Source: Trichocoleus sp. (GTDB lineage: Bacteria > Cyanobacteriota > Cyanobacteriia > Elainellales > Elainellaceae). From it: a stretch of DNA of 64,000 nucleotides. The notes beneath the pieces are model-generated. The model made no database searches, had not been told where the DNA came from, and saw only the letters and a list, made by a program, of their open reading frames with translations. The DNA is taken from NCBI GenBank assembly GCA_036702865.1, contig DATNQD010000086.1:124001-188000 (forward strand), in the 5' to 3' direction. Positions 43,524-53,279 of this stretch are shown piece by piece. Numbering within the stretch: position 1 is the stretch's first letter; every line of letters starts with the position of its first letter. Position numbers and translations under genes: made by a program.

Positions 43524-44555
43524 ATGGCTCCGAGAAAACTGTCTGAATCTGACAAGCAAGACATCCTGAAACGGTATCGTCAATCTGATGAAACAGCGGC
43601 AAGTCTGGCTAACCAATATAGTGTTAGCACCAGTACCGTGAGTCGCCTGCTCAAGCAAACGATTCCCGATCAGGAATATGAAGCATTGGTGCAGCAAAAA
43701 CGCTCTGGTGCCTCCAGACAAACTGCTGAACAAGATTTACTGCCAGGACTAGAGGCTGTAGAAGTAGAAGTGGCTGAGCCTGCTTTAGAAGAAGCGGCTG
43801 CAACGGTAACGGACGAAACTGCAGCAGATACAGCAGCAGATACAACAGTAACGATCGATCGCCCGCCTTCTCCAGCTCGTCGTCAGCGACAGCGGTTACA
43901 GATTGAGCCAATTGAGAAGAAAGCGCCCATTCTGCTCAAAAAAGAGGCACAGCTTGAACTGCCAACGCCAGCGCAGACTTATGTGCCAGATGCTAATGTA
44001 CCAGGCAGGCAGTCTGGCTTTGAGGTGAGTGAAGACTTAACCGATCTCGAGGATGAGGATGACGCGGCAATTGCGGCTCAAACCGTTGAGGACTTGGATG
44101 AAGAAATAGACGATGATGAAGCGGACGATCTCTTAGAGGACGATCTTGATGACGATGATCTCGATGATGATGATCTCGATGATCTCGACGAAGGTGATGA
44201 GGATGATGTTAGCGGTTTGGAGATGGTGCATTTGCAGGGTCGGGGGGCAGTGCGCGTTTTGCCCTTCTCTGAAGCCCCGATTCCCAAAACTTGCTATGTT
44301 GTGGTCGATCGCTCCTCAGAATTGATTACTCGTCCATTGAAAGATTTTGCCGATTTGGGACAGATCCCATTTGAAGAAACGCAAGAGAAAACCTTGCCCA
44401 TTTTTGACAATCACCGAGTTGCAAAACGGTTCTTGCGACGAATGCAGCGGATTGTTAAATTACCCGATGGTCGGGTTTTGCAAAAAGTGCAGCCCTACTT
44501 GCAAGCCAAAGGCATTACCCGCTTGCTGATCGATGGGCAAGTTTATTCCCTATGA
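43524..44555 (+). CDS. HTH protein with long acidic tract
   Basis: A 343-residue protein. Residues 1-45 form a transposase/resolvase-like HTH (KQDILKRYRQSDETAASLANQYSVSTSTVSRLLK in outline). A Glu/Ala-rich linker is followed by a tract of almost only Asp, Glu and Leu (about 190-232, DDDLDDDDLDDLDEGDEDD). The C-terminal domain (235-343) is a folded region with VRVLPFSEAPIPKTCYVVVDRSSELI and ITRLLIDGQVYSL. The HTH suggests DNA binding, and the acidic tract could act as a DNA mimic or an interaction surface. No mobile-element context is seen, so this is a host gene. Function unknown. Confidence 0.75.
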   Translation: MAPRKLSESDKQDILKRYRQSDETAASLANQYSVSTSTVSRLLKQTIPDQEYEALVQQKRSGASRQTAEQDLLPGLEAVEVEVAEPALEEAAATVTDETAADTAADTTVTIDRPPSPARRQRQRLQIEPIEKKAPILLKKEAQLELPTPAQTYVPDANVPGRQSGFEVSEDLTDLEDEDDAAIAAQTVEDLDEEIDDDEADDLLEDDLDDDDLDDDDLDDLDEGDEDDVSGLEMVHLQGRGAVRVLPFSEAPIPKTCYVVVDRSSELITRPLKDFADLGQIPFEETQEKTLPIFDNHRVAKRFLRRMQRIVKLPDGRVLQKVQPYLQAKGITRLLIDGQVYSL

Positions 44556-44675
44556 TTTCACCCAACGAATCATAAGGCCAGGTTTTGCCATGATGCAATC
44601 AGTTGGATGATTTTATCCTGGTTAAACCTGTCCCACGCTTCGGGTCTCCTTTCCCCAGAAACCTTCAAGCGCTGA

Positions 44676-46256
44676 TTACAGCCCTAAAATGCCCGGCTCT
44701 AGCCCCAAATCTACTGCGATTCGGTGAGCACAGGCAAAGCCAGAAAAAGCAACGGCATTCAACCCTTGCCCCGGAAAAGTACTATCACCAACGCAGTACA
44801 ATCCAGGAATTGCGGTTCGGTTAAAGGGCATTCCTAGTAAGCCCATGAGCTTTCGAGCAGGGATTGGTCCATAGGTGCCGTCCATTCGTCCGAGAAAACG
44901 GCGATGAGTCCGGGGTGTACCTGCTTCTTGATAGTCCAGCCCTGCTACCAAGTTAGGAAAAAGTGCGGAGAGGCGATCGATAATCTGCGCTGCTACTTCT
45001 TCTTTCTTTGCTTCGTAGTCACTGGGTGAAAGGTTTTGCCAGTTCTCAATCCAGTCTGGGGTAAAGGCGTGAATAATGTGATGGCCGGATGGAGCCAAGT
45101 CAGGATCAAGCAGCGTTGGAATTGAAACAAAAATGGTGCCTTTTGCTGCTTCCATGCACTCCCAATCTTCCAGCAGGATGTGATGACATTCTGTACCGGG
45201 GGGCAGCACCTCTGCTTTGACACCTAAATGCAAGCTGAAGAAACTGGGTGATTTTTGATAGCGCTTGCGCCATTTTGTTTCAGAAGGTGGCATTTCTGCC
45301 TGGGGGAGCAAGTTTTCAAACGTATCCCAGCGAGTGGCATTCGAGACAACCTGCCTTGCCCGAACAACCTGCCCTGAAGCAAGCTGCACGCCGATCGCAC
45401 GCCCATTTTGCCGCACAACTTCGGTGACTCTAGCCTTATAGCGAATTTGTCCGCCTGCTTTCTCTAAGCCTTCTACTAGCTTTTGGGCAATTTGTCCCAC
45501 ACCGCCTTTCGGATAGTTGATGCCGCCATAATGTCGATCGCTGAACACCATTCCCGCATTAATCATGGGAGTTCGATCGGCTGGAACGACCGACCAGCAA
45601 TAGCACTCCATATCAATGAACTTGAGCAGTGCCGGATCTTGGATATAGCGACGCGCAATCTCACCCACATTCTGCGGCAGATACTTGACTAGCCCTAAAC
45701 AGGCGAAGGGATGCTGAAAGAAAACCCGCATCAGATAGCGTGGTTCTTCAAGCGACAGTAAATCCATCGCATTAAGGCAGTTGAATACCTGCCAGCATTC
45801 ATCATAAAAGCGGCGAATTCCCTCGCGCTCCTGGGGAAAATGCTCAGTTAGTTCTTGCAAAAAATTCTCATAATCTCGATGGACTTTCAGCTCCAACCCC
45901 TGCGGCAAGTGATAGTGAATCTGTACAGGGTCAGGAATCGTTTCCAAGCTAACGTTGACTGCTTTCAAAGCCCGAGTCAGCAGATTGGTTGTCCCTCGAT
46001 CGCCAAAACCAAAAATCATCGAGGCTCCCACATCAAACCGATAGCCTTCTCGCTCAAAATATCCAGCACTGCCACCTGGAATCAAGTATCGCTCCAGCAC
46101 CAAGACCCTCGCTCCCTTCGCTGCAAGTTGGGTTGCCGTCACCAGTCCCCCAATGCCTGAACCAATCACAATGACATCAAATTCTTCGTTTGCAAGGGAA
46201 TCTGCCGCTTCAGCAGATAACTTTTGGGTGGCAGCAGACTGGGAAACATCAGGCAT
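44676..46256 (-). CDS. crtH: Carotene cis-trans isomerase
   Basis: A 526-residue flavoprotein of the phytoene desaturase superfamily. The N-terminal nucleotide-binding fold is [22 protein letters not shown], followed by [23 protein letters not shown]. CrtISO/CrtH features include [21 protein letters not shown] in outline, [17 protein letters not shown] and the C-terminal [22 protein letters not shown]. It converts poly-cis lycopene to all-trans lycopene during carotenoid synthesis. Length agrees with the family. It is divergent from the MATE gene. Confidence 0.93.
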   Translation of the reverse strand: MPDVSQSAATQKLSAEAADSLANEEFDVIVIGSGIGGLVTATQLAAKGARVLVLERYLIPGGSAGYFEREGYRFDVGASMIFGFGDRGTTNLLTRALKAVNVSLETIPDPVQIHYHLPQGLELKVHRDYENFLQELTEHFPQEREGIRRFYDECWQVFNCLNAMDLLSLEEPRYLMRVFFQHPFACLGLVKYLPQNVGEIARRYIQDPALLKFIDMECYCWSVVPADRTPMINAGMVFSDRHYGGINYPKGGVGQIAQKLVEGLEKAGGQIRYKARVTEVVRQNGRAIGVQLASGQVVRARQVVSNATRWDTFENLLPQAEMPPSETKWRKRYQKSPSFFSLHLGVKAEVLPPGTECHHILLEDWECMEAAKGTIFVSIPTLLDPDLAPSGHHIIHAFTPDWIENWQNLSPSDYEAKKEEVAAQIIDRLSALFPNLVAGLDYQEAGTPRTHRRFLGRMDGTYGPIPARKLMGLLGMPFNRTAIPGLYCVGDSTFPGQGLNAVAFSGFACAHRIAVDLGLEPGILGL

Positions 46257-46584
46257 AAGGGCACATCAACTTTGAAACAGCAAAGACAGGACATCGCTTC
46301 TTTCATCAGTCTAGCGATCGATGGCTCCGATAAAAATGGGGGCTAGTCATCTGACCAACCCCACCGCCGTTTCTTTGAGAGGAGAACACTAAAAAGAATA
46401 GTAAGCTTATTGCAAATTAATGTCAATAGTATTGGGAATCTTTTGCAATAAAAGCCAGTTCTTCAAGTTCACCGGAGCGGATGAAGGCAAGCTCAGTCGC
46501 AACCTGCTACGGTATTCTGATTGTCCAATCGGGCTACCTTTCTGTTTCCTGGCTCGGCAATTGTTTTACAAATTCCAGGTTCTC
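46257..46584. other. Divergent intergenic region crtH/MATE
   Basis: About 330 bases once the internal MATE start is used. The frame from 46420 is open but does not resemble a MATE N-terminus. Promoters are expected here. No RNA gene or repeat is seen. Confidence 0.4.
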
Positions 46585-47973
46585 ATGTCCGCTTTTTTGA
46601 CTCGATCGAGACTTTCAACTGAAATCCGCAATTGTCTTGCCCTTGCCCTACCGCTCGCAGGAGCACAACTGGCACAAGCGATGACTGCCTTTGCCGATAC
46701 GGTCATGATGGGCTTACTGGGTAGTGAAGCACTTGCTGCAGGAGGATTAGGGGCTGCTTTGTTTCAGGCTTGCTTACTTGTGAGTTCCTCGATCGTTTCA
46801 GCTGTGAGTTCTCTGGGTGCAGCAGCGTTTGGGGCAGGGCAATCTGAGCGGGTGGGACAGGTCGTGCGGCAGGGCTTATGGTTGGCTGTTGTGATGGCAG
46901 TGCCGATCGTCTTTTTGCTCTGGTTCTCGGAGCCACTGTTTCAAGGGTTAGGACAGGAAGCCAGCGTTACTCAGCAATCTGAATCTTACTTAAGAGCGAT
47001 CGTCTGGGGCTTCTTTCCAGCACTCGGTTTTGCCGTCTTGCGGCACTTCGTCTCTGCTCTGTCACAACCTCGCTCAGTCATCGTCATTATGATTGGCGGC
47101 ACTCTGTTTAATGTGGCAGCAAACTATGTGCTGATGTTTGGTAAGTTTGGGTTGCCTGCGCTGGGGTTAGCTGGCATTGGTTGGGCAAGCACCCTCTCAC
47201 TCTGGGGGATGTTCCTTGCCCTGATCTTGCATATCCGCAGTCAAACACACTTCAGAACATACGGCGTGTTTCGGAATCTACACCATTTTGAAGGCAGGCT
47301 CTTTGCTGAGTTGCTTCATGTCGGGCTACCGATCGGCATTCTCTCGGCGGCCGAAACAGGCTTATTTACCGTCACCACTTTCCTCATGGGACAGCTAGGC
47401 ACAGCAACTCTGGCAGCCCACCAAATTGCTCTACAAACTGCCGCTCTGACCTTCATGATTCCGCTTGGTATCTCTTTTGCCAATACTGTCCGCGTGGGGC
47501 AATTTTTAGGACAGGGGGACCTCCAAAGTGCAAAGCTTGCAGGCTATACAGGCATGAGTATTGGGGTAGGATTCATGGCTCTCATGGCATTGCTGTTCTG
47601 GACAGTTCCAGAGGCGATCGTGTCTCTCTATCTAGATATCCGCAATCCGGCGAATCAAGCTGTCGTTACACTCGCAAAGCAACTGTTGGGTGTTGCAGCA
47701 ATGTTTCAAGTGGTAGATGGCTTGCAAGTCACGGCTGTTGGTGCGCTCCGAGGACTGAAAGACACCCGAATTCCCATGCTGATTGGGCTACTTGCCTACT
47801 GGGGCATTGGTCTCACCTGTGGCTATACACTGGGATTGCGTTTTGGGTTTGGCGGAGTCGGGCTATGGTGGGGTCTGGCGATCGGATTAGTCCTGGCAGC
47901 CAGCATTCTCACATGGCGTTTTAGCACCAGTTCACTGTGGGCGGAAGGGATAGAGAACCGGTGGGATAGATAA
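46585..47973 (+). CDS. MATE family efflux transporter
   Basis: A 462-residue membrane protein with twelve predicted helices in two homologous halves. The first half begins with LALALPLAGAQLAQAMTAFADTVMMG, which is the MATE opening, and contains GAGQSERVGQ; the second contains AAHQIALQTAALTFMIPLG and ISFANTVRVGQFLGQG, typical of the NorM/DinF group. It should export cationic or amphipathic compounds using a Na+ or H+ gradient; substrate unknown. The frame is open from 46420, but the ATG at 46585 gives the normal length. Confidence 0.92.
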   Translation: MSAFLTRSRLSTEIRNCLALALPLAGAQLAQAMTAFADTVMMGLLGSEALAAGGLGAALFQACLLVSSSIVSAVSSLGAAAFGAGQSERVGQVVRQGLWLAVVMAVPIVFLLWFSEPLFQGLGQEASVTQQSESYLRAIVWGFFPALGFAVLRHFVSALSQPRSVIVIMIGGTLFNVAANYVLMFGKFGLPALGLAGIGWASTLSLWGMFLALILHIRSQTHFRTYGVFRNLHHFEGRLFAELLHVGLPIGILSAAETGLFTVTTFLMGQLGTATLAAHQIALQTAALTFMIPLGISFANTVRVGQFLGQGDLQSAKLAGYTGMSIGVGFMALMALLFWTVPEAIVSLYLDIRNPANQAVVTLAKQLLGVAAMFQVVDGLQVTAVGALRGLKDTRIPMLIGLLAYWGIGLTCGYTLGLRFGFGGVGLWWGLAIGLVLAASILTWRFSTSSLWAEGIENRWDR

Positions 47974-48023
47974 TAATCAATCTTCAATCTTCAACAACCA
48001 ACTTTTTACGAATCTTCCCTCCC

Positions 48024-49073
48024 TCACGACTGTGCCCCCCGATACCGAGTCGATCGCTGCATTCGATAGAGATGAGTAAATTGGGGAATATCGCCTCGAT
48101 GCCCCAGCACAATCACCGTATCACCGACATTGAGCAGCATATTGTGGTCGGGGTGGATCACCAACTTACCGTCTTTTTTTAATGCAACAACGATAAAGAT
48201 GCCTTTGCCCCGGACTTCCAGATCAGCGAGCGGATGTCCAACCAGAAGTGAATTAAGCGGAATCGTCAGTTCATCAACCTGGACATCGATCTGGGCTAAA
48301 AGTTCGTTGAGGCGAGCACGCTCGTCGTTCTGATCAAGGAATTCGATCGTGTTGGGGTGCGTAATTAGATTTGCGATTCGTTGACCACTGATACTGGCAG
48401 GTAGAACAACGTGATCAGCTCCGGCAAGCCGCAGTTTTTTCTCGGTGGAGGGCAGTTCACCACGCGCCACGATCATCAACTCTGGATTGAGACCCCTGGC
48501 AGTGAGCGTGATAAAAACATTGGCAGCATCATCAGGCAGCACCGTTGCCAGCACCTTTGCCCGCTCAATCCCAGCCGCCAGCAGCGTGTATTCATCGGTT
48601 GCATTACCCAGGTAGACGCAATAACCCATCTCTTCAGCAATTGCAATCCGCTCCTCTGAGTTATCCAAAATTACAAATGGCTGCTTAGATTCAAATAGCT
48701 GACGAGCCAAGACCTGTCCAATCCGCCCAAAGCCACAGACCATGGTATGTCGCTGTAAGTTTTTCAAGTCTTTCGTTTTTCGTCGGTGTTCCAAAACTTG
48801 TTTTACTTCGCCTTCTGCCATTGATTGCACAAATCCCCCCACGATATAAGCCACTGAAACCACTCCTGCCACAATCACAAAAATGGTGAAAAGCCTTGTA
48901 TTCGGCGACACTGGGCAAAATTCGCCGTAGCCCACCCCAAAGATCGTGATGACAACCATGTAAAGGGCATCAAGTATCGGACAGCCAAACCCGACGTAGC
49001 CAATGAGGGCGCAAACGATCGTCGCGCCAAAGAAGGTGGCTCCGGTGACAATCCGCCGAAAAGGGGACTGCAT
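48024..49073 (-). CDS. Potassium channel with RCK domains (MthK-like)
   Basis: A 349-residue membrane protein. Two hydrophobic helices (8-30, 57-82) flank a pore loop TIFGVGYGE (43-51), which has G-V-G-Y-G in place of the usual T-V-G-Y-G. Residues from about 108 form an RCK/TrkA-N Rossmann domain (MVCGFGRIGQVLARQL), followed by a TrkA-C domain (about 260-335, LNSLLVGHPLADLEVRGKGI). The arrangement is that of MthK-type gated K+ channels. GGAGG lies 11 bases before the ATG. It is convergent with the MATE gene. Confidence 0.88.
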   Translation of the reverse strand: MQSPFRRIVTGATFFGATIVCALIGYVGFGCPILDALYMVVITIFGVGYGEFCPVSPNTRLFTIFVIVAGVVSVAYIVGGFVQSMAEGEVKQVLEHRRKTKDLKNLQRHTMVCGFGRIGQVLARQLFESKQPFVILDNSEERIAIAEEMGYCVYLGNATDEYTLLAAGIERAKVLATVLPDDAANVFITLTARGLNPELMIVARGELPSTEKKLRLAGADHVVLPASISGQRIANLITHPNTIEFLDQNDERARLNELLAQIDVQVDELTIPLNSLLVGHPLADLEVRGKGIFIVVALKKDGKLVIHPDHNMLLNVGDTVIVLGHRGDIPQFTHLYRMQRSTRYRGAQS

Positions 49074-49395
49074 AAACGGCTTTTCCTCCCATCTGCTAAT
49101 CCAAATTCCCTATCGCGTCCAATGCTCTAAACTGAATGCCTCCAAAATCCCATATTGCAACTGCCTATGCGATATGACTGAATACAAATTCTTCGCTTAT
49201 GAGTTAGTATGCTTGCACTTTGACATCTACGCTTGGTGTTTTAGGGCTATCTTGCCCAATTGCAGCGCCAACATTGAGGTCAATAGGAAGTAATGATTCT
49301 TACTAAATTCTCCGTTTTTCGATCATCCTCCTTGTTCGAGTAGGTATGATATTATGGTTGACTGCATTGAATATTGATAGGGATTAATTTGGTTC
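49074..49395. other. Divergent intergenic region upstream of rpsO
   Basis: About 320 bases between the K+ channel (-) and rpsO (+). A TATGATATTAT stretch near 49344 could be a -10 region. S15 usually controls its own mRNA through the leader, but no specific fold was identified. Confidence 0.4.
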
Positions 49396-49665
49396 ATGGC
49401 ACTGCTGCAAGAGCGTAAACAGGAAATTATTACTGATTATCAGATTCACGAAACCGATACCGGATCGGCAGATATTCAGGTTGCAATGCTGACAGAGCGC
49501 ATTAATAAGCTGAGCGCCCACCTAAGAGAAAACAAAAAAGACCATTCTTCGCGGCGGGGTCTACTCAAGATGATTGGTCAGCGGAAACGTTTGCTGGCTT
49601 ACATCTTGAAGCATGATCAGGAACGCTATCGCGGTCTTCTCACCCGCCTCGGTATTCGAGGCTAG
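49396..49665 (+). CDS. rpsO: 30S ribosomal protein S15
   Basis: An 89-residue protein with the S15 pattern: [46 protein letters not shown] and the C-terminal [25 protein letters not shown] (given in outline). It binds 16S rRNA and helps assemble the platform of the small subunit. The length is the family norm. The PAM68-like gene follows after seven bases, so the two are one operon. Confidence 0.98.
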   Translation: MALLQERKQEIITDYQIHETDTGSADIQVAMLTERINKLSAHLRENKKDHSSRRGLLKMIGQRKRLLAYILKHDQERYRGLLTRLGIRG

Positions 49666-49672
49666 GGGGTAT

Positions 49673-50194
49673 ATGTCCTCTAAGCCGCAAGCTGATTCTG
49701 GACAGGGGGATGGAAACTCGGCTCAGCGCCAACCCCTCCCCTTTGAGCCACTGAAAAACCGTAAGCCAAAAGCCTCAAAAGAAGCAAATCAAGCAGCGGT
49801 TAAGGTTGAAGCGGTTAAGGCTGAGAAAACCAATCGGGATGCCCGTCGTCAGGCGCAACCCCCTGCTGCATCCAGCACAGCCATTCCTGATAGCGTCAGT
49901 CGTCGCATGGTCAAGCGGATGGCGATTCTTTGCGGCATTCCCTCACTGCTGGGGATGTCTACTTTTGTGATCAGCTATCTGCTCATTACTAACGACCTCT
50001 TCCAAGTTCCAACCTACGCTGTTTTATTGGTTAGCCTGGGTTGGTTTGGCTTGGGTGTTCTAGGTTTGAGTTATGGTATGCTTTCTGCTTCCTGGGATGA
50101 AGAAGTACCGGGAACCCTGGTCGGCTGGACAGAATTTACAACTAACTGGGGTCGGATGAGGGAAGCAAGACGATCGGCAAAGAATAAGTCTTAG
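49673..50194 (+). CDS. PAM68-like photosystem II assembly protein
   Basis: A 173-residue protein. A charged, Lys/Gln-rich N-terminal half (about 1-80) is followed by two membrane helices (MAILCGIPSLLGMSTFVISYLLI and AVLLVSLGWFGLGVLGLSYGML) and a C-terminal WDEEVPGTLVGWTEF segment. This is the PAM68 (DUF3464) layout; PAM68 helps build photosystem II, and the Synechocystis relative acts in early assembly. The AGGGGGT ribosome site overlaps the region just after the rpsO stop codon. An upstream in-frame start within rpsO is rejected. Confidence 0.88.
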   Translation: MSSKPQADSGQGDGNSAQRQPLPFEPLKNRKPKASKEANQAAVKVEAVKAEKTNRDARRQAQPPAASSTAIPDSVSRRMVKRMAILCGIPSLLGMSTFVISYLLITNDLFQVPTYAVLLVSLGWFGLGVLGLSYGMLSASWDEEVPGTLVGWTEFTTNWGRMREARRSAKNKS

Positions 50195-50248
50195 ATAGCA
50201 ATTCAGGTTTCAGTTTCTCAATTGCTGCTAGTTTGCATTCAGGTGAAG

Positions 50249-50267
50249 TCCCCCATTATTTGGGGGA
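50249..50267. terminator. Hairpin between convergent genes
   Basis: TCCCCCA, TTATT loop, TGGGGGA: a perfect 7-bp GC-rich stem between PAM68-like (+) and the PilB-like gene (-). No T run on either side, so it may act as a terminator only in part. Confidence 0.5.
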
Positions 50268-50306
50268 TTAGAGTATCACAAGTAGCTTGAGTGGGGTCTG
50301 GAACGC

Positions 50307-51623
50307 CTACTCGCCTTCATGCTCTGGGTTGGTATGATCAATGCCAAGCTCTTCAAGCTGGTGTTCAATATTGCGGAGCAGATGGTTCAGGTTCGGCAAT
50401 ACATCAAAGCGGCTACTCGCTAAATTTCCCTCACTCAGCGTCCGATCGCGGATCTCATTCAGCTTTACCTGAAGCTGCTTAGCAATTCCAAGCGCATCCC
50501 GCTCTAGATTAGTAATTTGTTGTCGCTCATAAAACTTCAAAGCTGCTCCTCGTAAAACTTGCAGGGTTGCTTCTTCACCATAAGCATTAAACATGAAGCG
50601 AAACCGCAGCATTATCCTTGTTTGTTCATAGAGATATTCGATTTCTACTTGCTTGGGGTAATCTTCAAAAATTAGCGGCACTTGAGCCATCTGCTTCAGT
50701 TCCGCAATGACTTTCTGGAAACTGGAGATCGGCAAATTATCGAGTACTGATTGAAGCACCCCATTCTGGCTCCATAGAATGCGCCCATAATGAGTGTGCC
50801 CTTCAAAGTAAAGTCGCCCAATTCCCCCCAGTAATACTCTGCCCAAGAGTTCTTGCAGCATAGCTTCTGGCGGCAAACTAGCTAATTCTGCAACTGACTT
50901 TGACAAACAGTTGGCTTTCGCTTGCAGGACAGGTAAAGACTGAATCAACGGTACGCTCGATCGACTTGATACTGTTGACTCCGCAGACCCCTCATCCACT
51001 CGAAAGCCAGTCTGAGGAGGTTCCGGTTGAGCAGAATGATTTGGGTCAGGGGATGGGGCAGGAAGATGAGTCGGATTGAACGACAGCGAGGAAGCCGGCG
51101 GAGGAGGAAGCGTCAGGTCAGGTTCGATCGAGGGTTCTGGGGAATCTAGCTCGTCAGGACTATCTACTACAAGCGTTAAACGTTCGCTCTGGTCAAGCTC
51201 TTGTGGGGCACGCCTGGCAGAGTGGCGATGATGTCCAAAACTGACGGAACCGCGATTTTTTTTAGCAGATGGATCGGTGCCTACGTAATTGAGATATGCC
51301 GTCAATGTGACTTGTAGCGCCTCTGAGGAAATGGGGCGAGGAACGAGGGAGTAGTTCAAGTAAGAAATAATCCGCCGTACATATTCGGTTGCGCTTGCAT
51401 CATCTGGGCTAACCATTCCCAAATTCAAGCGGTTGCCATCTAGAAACAGTGGCAAAACCTGATAGTAAAGACAGGCTTCAAATGGCAGCACCCCGTCTAT
51501 CAGGACAAACATTTGGTCAATACTCAAGCGATCGACCCATCCCCCCTGAAACTGGTTCAAGATGCGTTGATGAGTCGGGTTAGAGGGGCGAAGAGCGTTG
51601 CGGTCGTCCGGGGAAGCCGCCAT
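50307..51623 (-). CDS. PilB-like protein lacking the ATPase domain
   Basis: A 438-residue protein. Residues about 25-120 resemble the GspE/MshEN N-terminal domain of pilus assembly ATPases (MFVLIDGVLPFEACLYYQVLPL, LNLGMVSPDDASATEYV). A Pro/Ser-rich linker with SPEPSIEPDLTLPPPPAS spans about 125-230. Residues about 245-370 resemble the N2 domain that in PilB directly precedes the RecA-like core (LLGRVLLGGIGRLYFEG, ILWSQNGVLQSVLDNLP, RFRFMFNAYGEEATLQVLRG). The protein then ends in a helical tail; no Walker A or B is present. It may be a regulatory partner of type IV pilus or secretion ATPases, which is inference. It is 36 bases downstream of the HetZ-related-like gene. Confidence 0.65.
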   Translation of the reverse strand: MAASPDDRNALRPSNPTHQRILNQFQGGWVDRLSIDQMFVLIDGVLPFEACLYYQVLPLFLDGNRLNLGMVSPDDASATEYVRRIISYLNYSLVPRPISSEALQVTLTAYLNYVGTDPSAKKNRGSVSFGHHRHSARRAPQELDQSERLTLVVDSPDELDSPEPSIEPDLTLPPPPASSLSFNPTHLPAPSPDPNHSAQPEPPQTGFRVDEGSAESTVSSRSSVPLIQSLPVLQAKANCLSKSVAELASLPPEAMLQELLGRVLLGGIGRLYFEGHTHYGRILWSQNGVLQSVLDNLPISSFQKVIAELKQMAQVPLIFEDYPKQVEIEYLYEQTRIMLRFRFMFNAYGEEATLQVLRGAALKFYERQQITNLERDALGIAKQLQVKLNEIRDRTLSEGNLASSRFDVLPNLNHLLRNIEHQLEELGIDHTNPEHEGE

Positions 51624-51659
51624 GGCATTTAGTAACGTGATAAGGCCAGTTAGTGCCCT

Positions 51660-52790
51660 TTATTCGGCAGTGCGAATTGCTTGGGCTGCTAAGTAAAGTT
51701 TACTCCATTCCCCCGTTACCTGATTGACCTTCATATTGAGGTCTTTTGCAATCGCTTCTATTCGTTGCCCTGCTTTTAGCTTTTCAATAATTTTCTGCTG
51801 AACAGGAGTTAGCCCACCTAAAAATTGCTCCCATTGCTCCAGGGTAAGCCCGAGATTGTGCTCCGCCAGAGAAACACCGAGCCAGGAACCAACCAACTCA
51901 GATTGTTGCTTGAAACCAAATACTCGGATTGCATGATAGCTAATCTTTTCACGCAATCGATAGACCTGCTTAATCGGTAAGTTTAAAGCCTGAGCGATCG
52001 CTTCCTGAGACTGCCCCTTAACATGAAGCTTCAGCCACTCTGCCGCGACCGGATCAACTTCTTCAATCAGGTAATTGCTAAATTCTTGCAGCACTCGATC
52101 ACGGAGGACTTGCTGTTCCTGAGCGGCTTGTTGATCCTGGTATTGAGCGATCGCTTCTGAATCAAGCAAGCTGACCGGATTATCTGCCTCATCTGGCGTA
52201 ATTTCCTCTGAAACTAGCCGAATCAGGTCACCCGTAGGCACTTGCGTCATGCCCCCCCGCTGAGAGCGCCGCAGGTAGTTAACAAATCGATACACCAGGA
52301 GAGGCTGGTTGCGAATTGGACGCAGGCAATATTCTTCAATACTGGCGAGCATCAGAGCATTCCGCAGCCGAGGGTTAGATGTACATTGCCCCAACCAGGT
52401 AATTTGCTGCCGCATATAGCTATCACTCTGGAGCAGTTCCTGGATCACTTCTTGCAACACATCCACAACGGTTCGACGACGATCGCGGGACAACGCCACC
52501 CAAGTCCGAATTTTGCTACGAATTAGAAACAAGCTGCTAAGACGCTGGATCAACTGCTGATAAGCGCGATCGGGCTGCACTCCCAGATACCGCTGCTGTA
52601 AGATGCGATAGCGGTAGTCCATTGCCTGCTGTGCCACGGCCAGCTCAGATGGAGAGAGCGCATCAAATCGTTCTCTGTCTTCTCCTAACAACCAATCAAT
52701 AATGCTCTCCCGATCGCTTGCCGACAGATTAGGACTGCCCACCTGAAGCCGCGATCGCCATGATTCCCTTAGTTCCTCAGCCAGTGCCAT
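51660..52790 (-). CDS. HTH regulatory protein, HetZ-related-like
   Basis: A 376-residue all-helical protein. The C-terminal half has two sigma-70 region 4-like HTH segments: QSQEAIAQALNLPIKQVYRLREKI and LTPVQQKIIEKLKAGQRIEAIAKDLNMKVNQVTGEW in outline. The middle (LASIEEYCLRPIRNQPLLVYRFVNYLRRSQRGGMTQVP in outline) is strongly conserved in cyanobacterial proteins labelled HetZ-related. HetZ itself helps control heterocyst formation, but relatives occur in non-heterocystous strains. The ATG at 52790 directly follows an in-frame TTG; the ATG is chosen. It is probably in an operon with the PilB-like gene. Confidence 0.65.
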   Translation of the reverse strand: MALAEELRESWRSRLQVGSPNLSASDRESIIDWLLGEDRERFDALSPSELAVAQQAMDYRYRILQQRYLGVQPDRAYQQLIQRLSSLFLIRSKIRTWVALSRDRRRTVVDVLQEVIQELLQSDSYMRQQITWLGQCTSNPRLRNALMLASIEEYCLRPIRNQPLLVYRFVNYLRRSQRGGMTQVPTGDLIRLVSEEITPDEADNPVSLLDSEAIAQYQDQQAAQEQQVLRDRVLQEFSNYLIEEVDPVAAEWLKLHVKGQSQEAIAQALNLPIKQVYRLREKISYHAIRVFGFKQQSELVGSWLGVSLAEHNLGLTLEQWEQFLGGLTPVQQKIIEKLKAGQRIEAIAKDLNMKVNQVTGEWSKLYLAAQAIRTAE

Positions 52791-52902
52791 CAAAGTAGAA
52801 GTCCTTGAAGTCCCGTTCCCTATTTATACCGTTCTATAAAGTTTGGCTCAAATATTCATTTAAAGATGAATGATAGTAAAATCTCTGTGCTTTAATATCG
52901 CT

Positions 52903-53166
52903 TTATTTTTCTGTTTCTTCAATTGCCGCCACAAACTGTTCCAGGGATTGCGTGAGTCGCTGAAGATGTGCCAACGCACTGTCATGGTTTTCCGCAAGCG
53001 TTTGCACTGCATCACTCAACGCAAAAATTTGATAGCCTTGCTGCTGCACCTGCTTCGCCAGGATATCGACCTGTGCTGCAAGGCGATCGACTGTTTCTGT
53101 CGTGACGACGACTGCTTCACCCATTTGCAGGATAATAGCCTCTAGCTGATTCGGTTGAACGTCCAC
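52903..53166 (-). CDS. Small coiled-coil protein
   Basis: An 87-residue protein that is one long amphipathic helix by pattern: repeated hydrophobic positions in AVVVTTETVDRLAAQVDILAKQVQQQ and ALSDAVQTLAENHDSALAHLQRL. It starts with GTG and has AAGGA nine bases upstream. Function unknown; small coiled-coil proteins of this type are common in cyanobacteria. It lies upstream of the HetZ-related-like gene on the same strand. Confidence 0.6.
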   Translation of the reverse strand: MDVQPNQLEAIILQMGEAVVVTTETVDRLAAQVDILAKQVQQQGYQIFALSDAVQTLAENHDSALAHLQRLTQSLEQFVAAIEETEK

Positions 53167-53279
53167 TCCGCCAGTTCCTTACCTCATACTGGACTGAAAC
53201 AAAATCATAGCAATTCGCGCTGCTCTGTTTCGTCTTTTGCTCAAACGCTTTACCCTAGATCGGCTCCAGAACCCAGAAA

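Noticed and set aside
44078-44287. - strand Ser/Arg-rich ORF
   Set aside because: It is the mirror frame of the acidic tract in the HTH gene.
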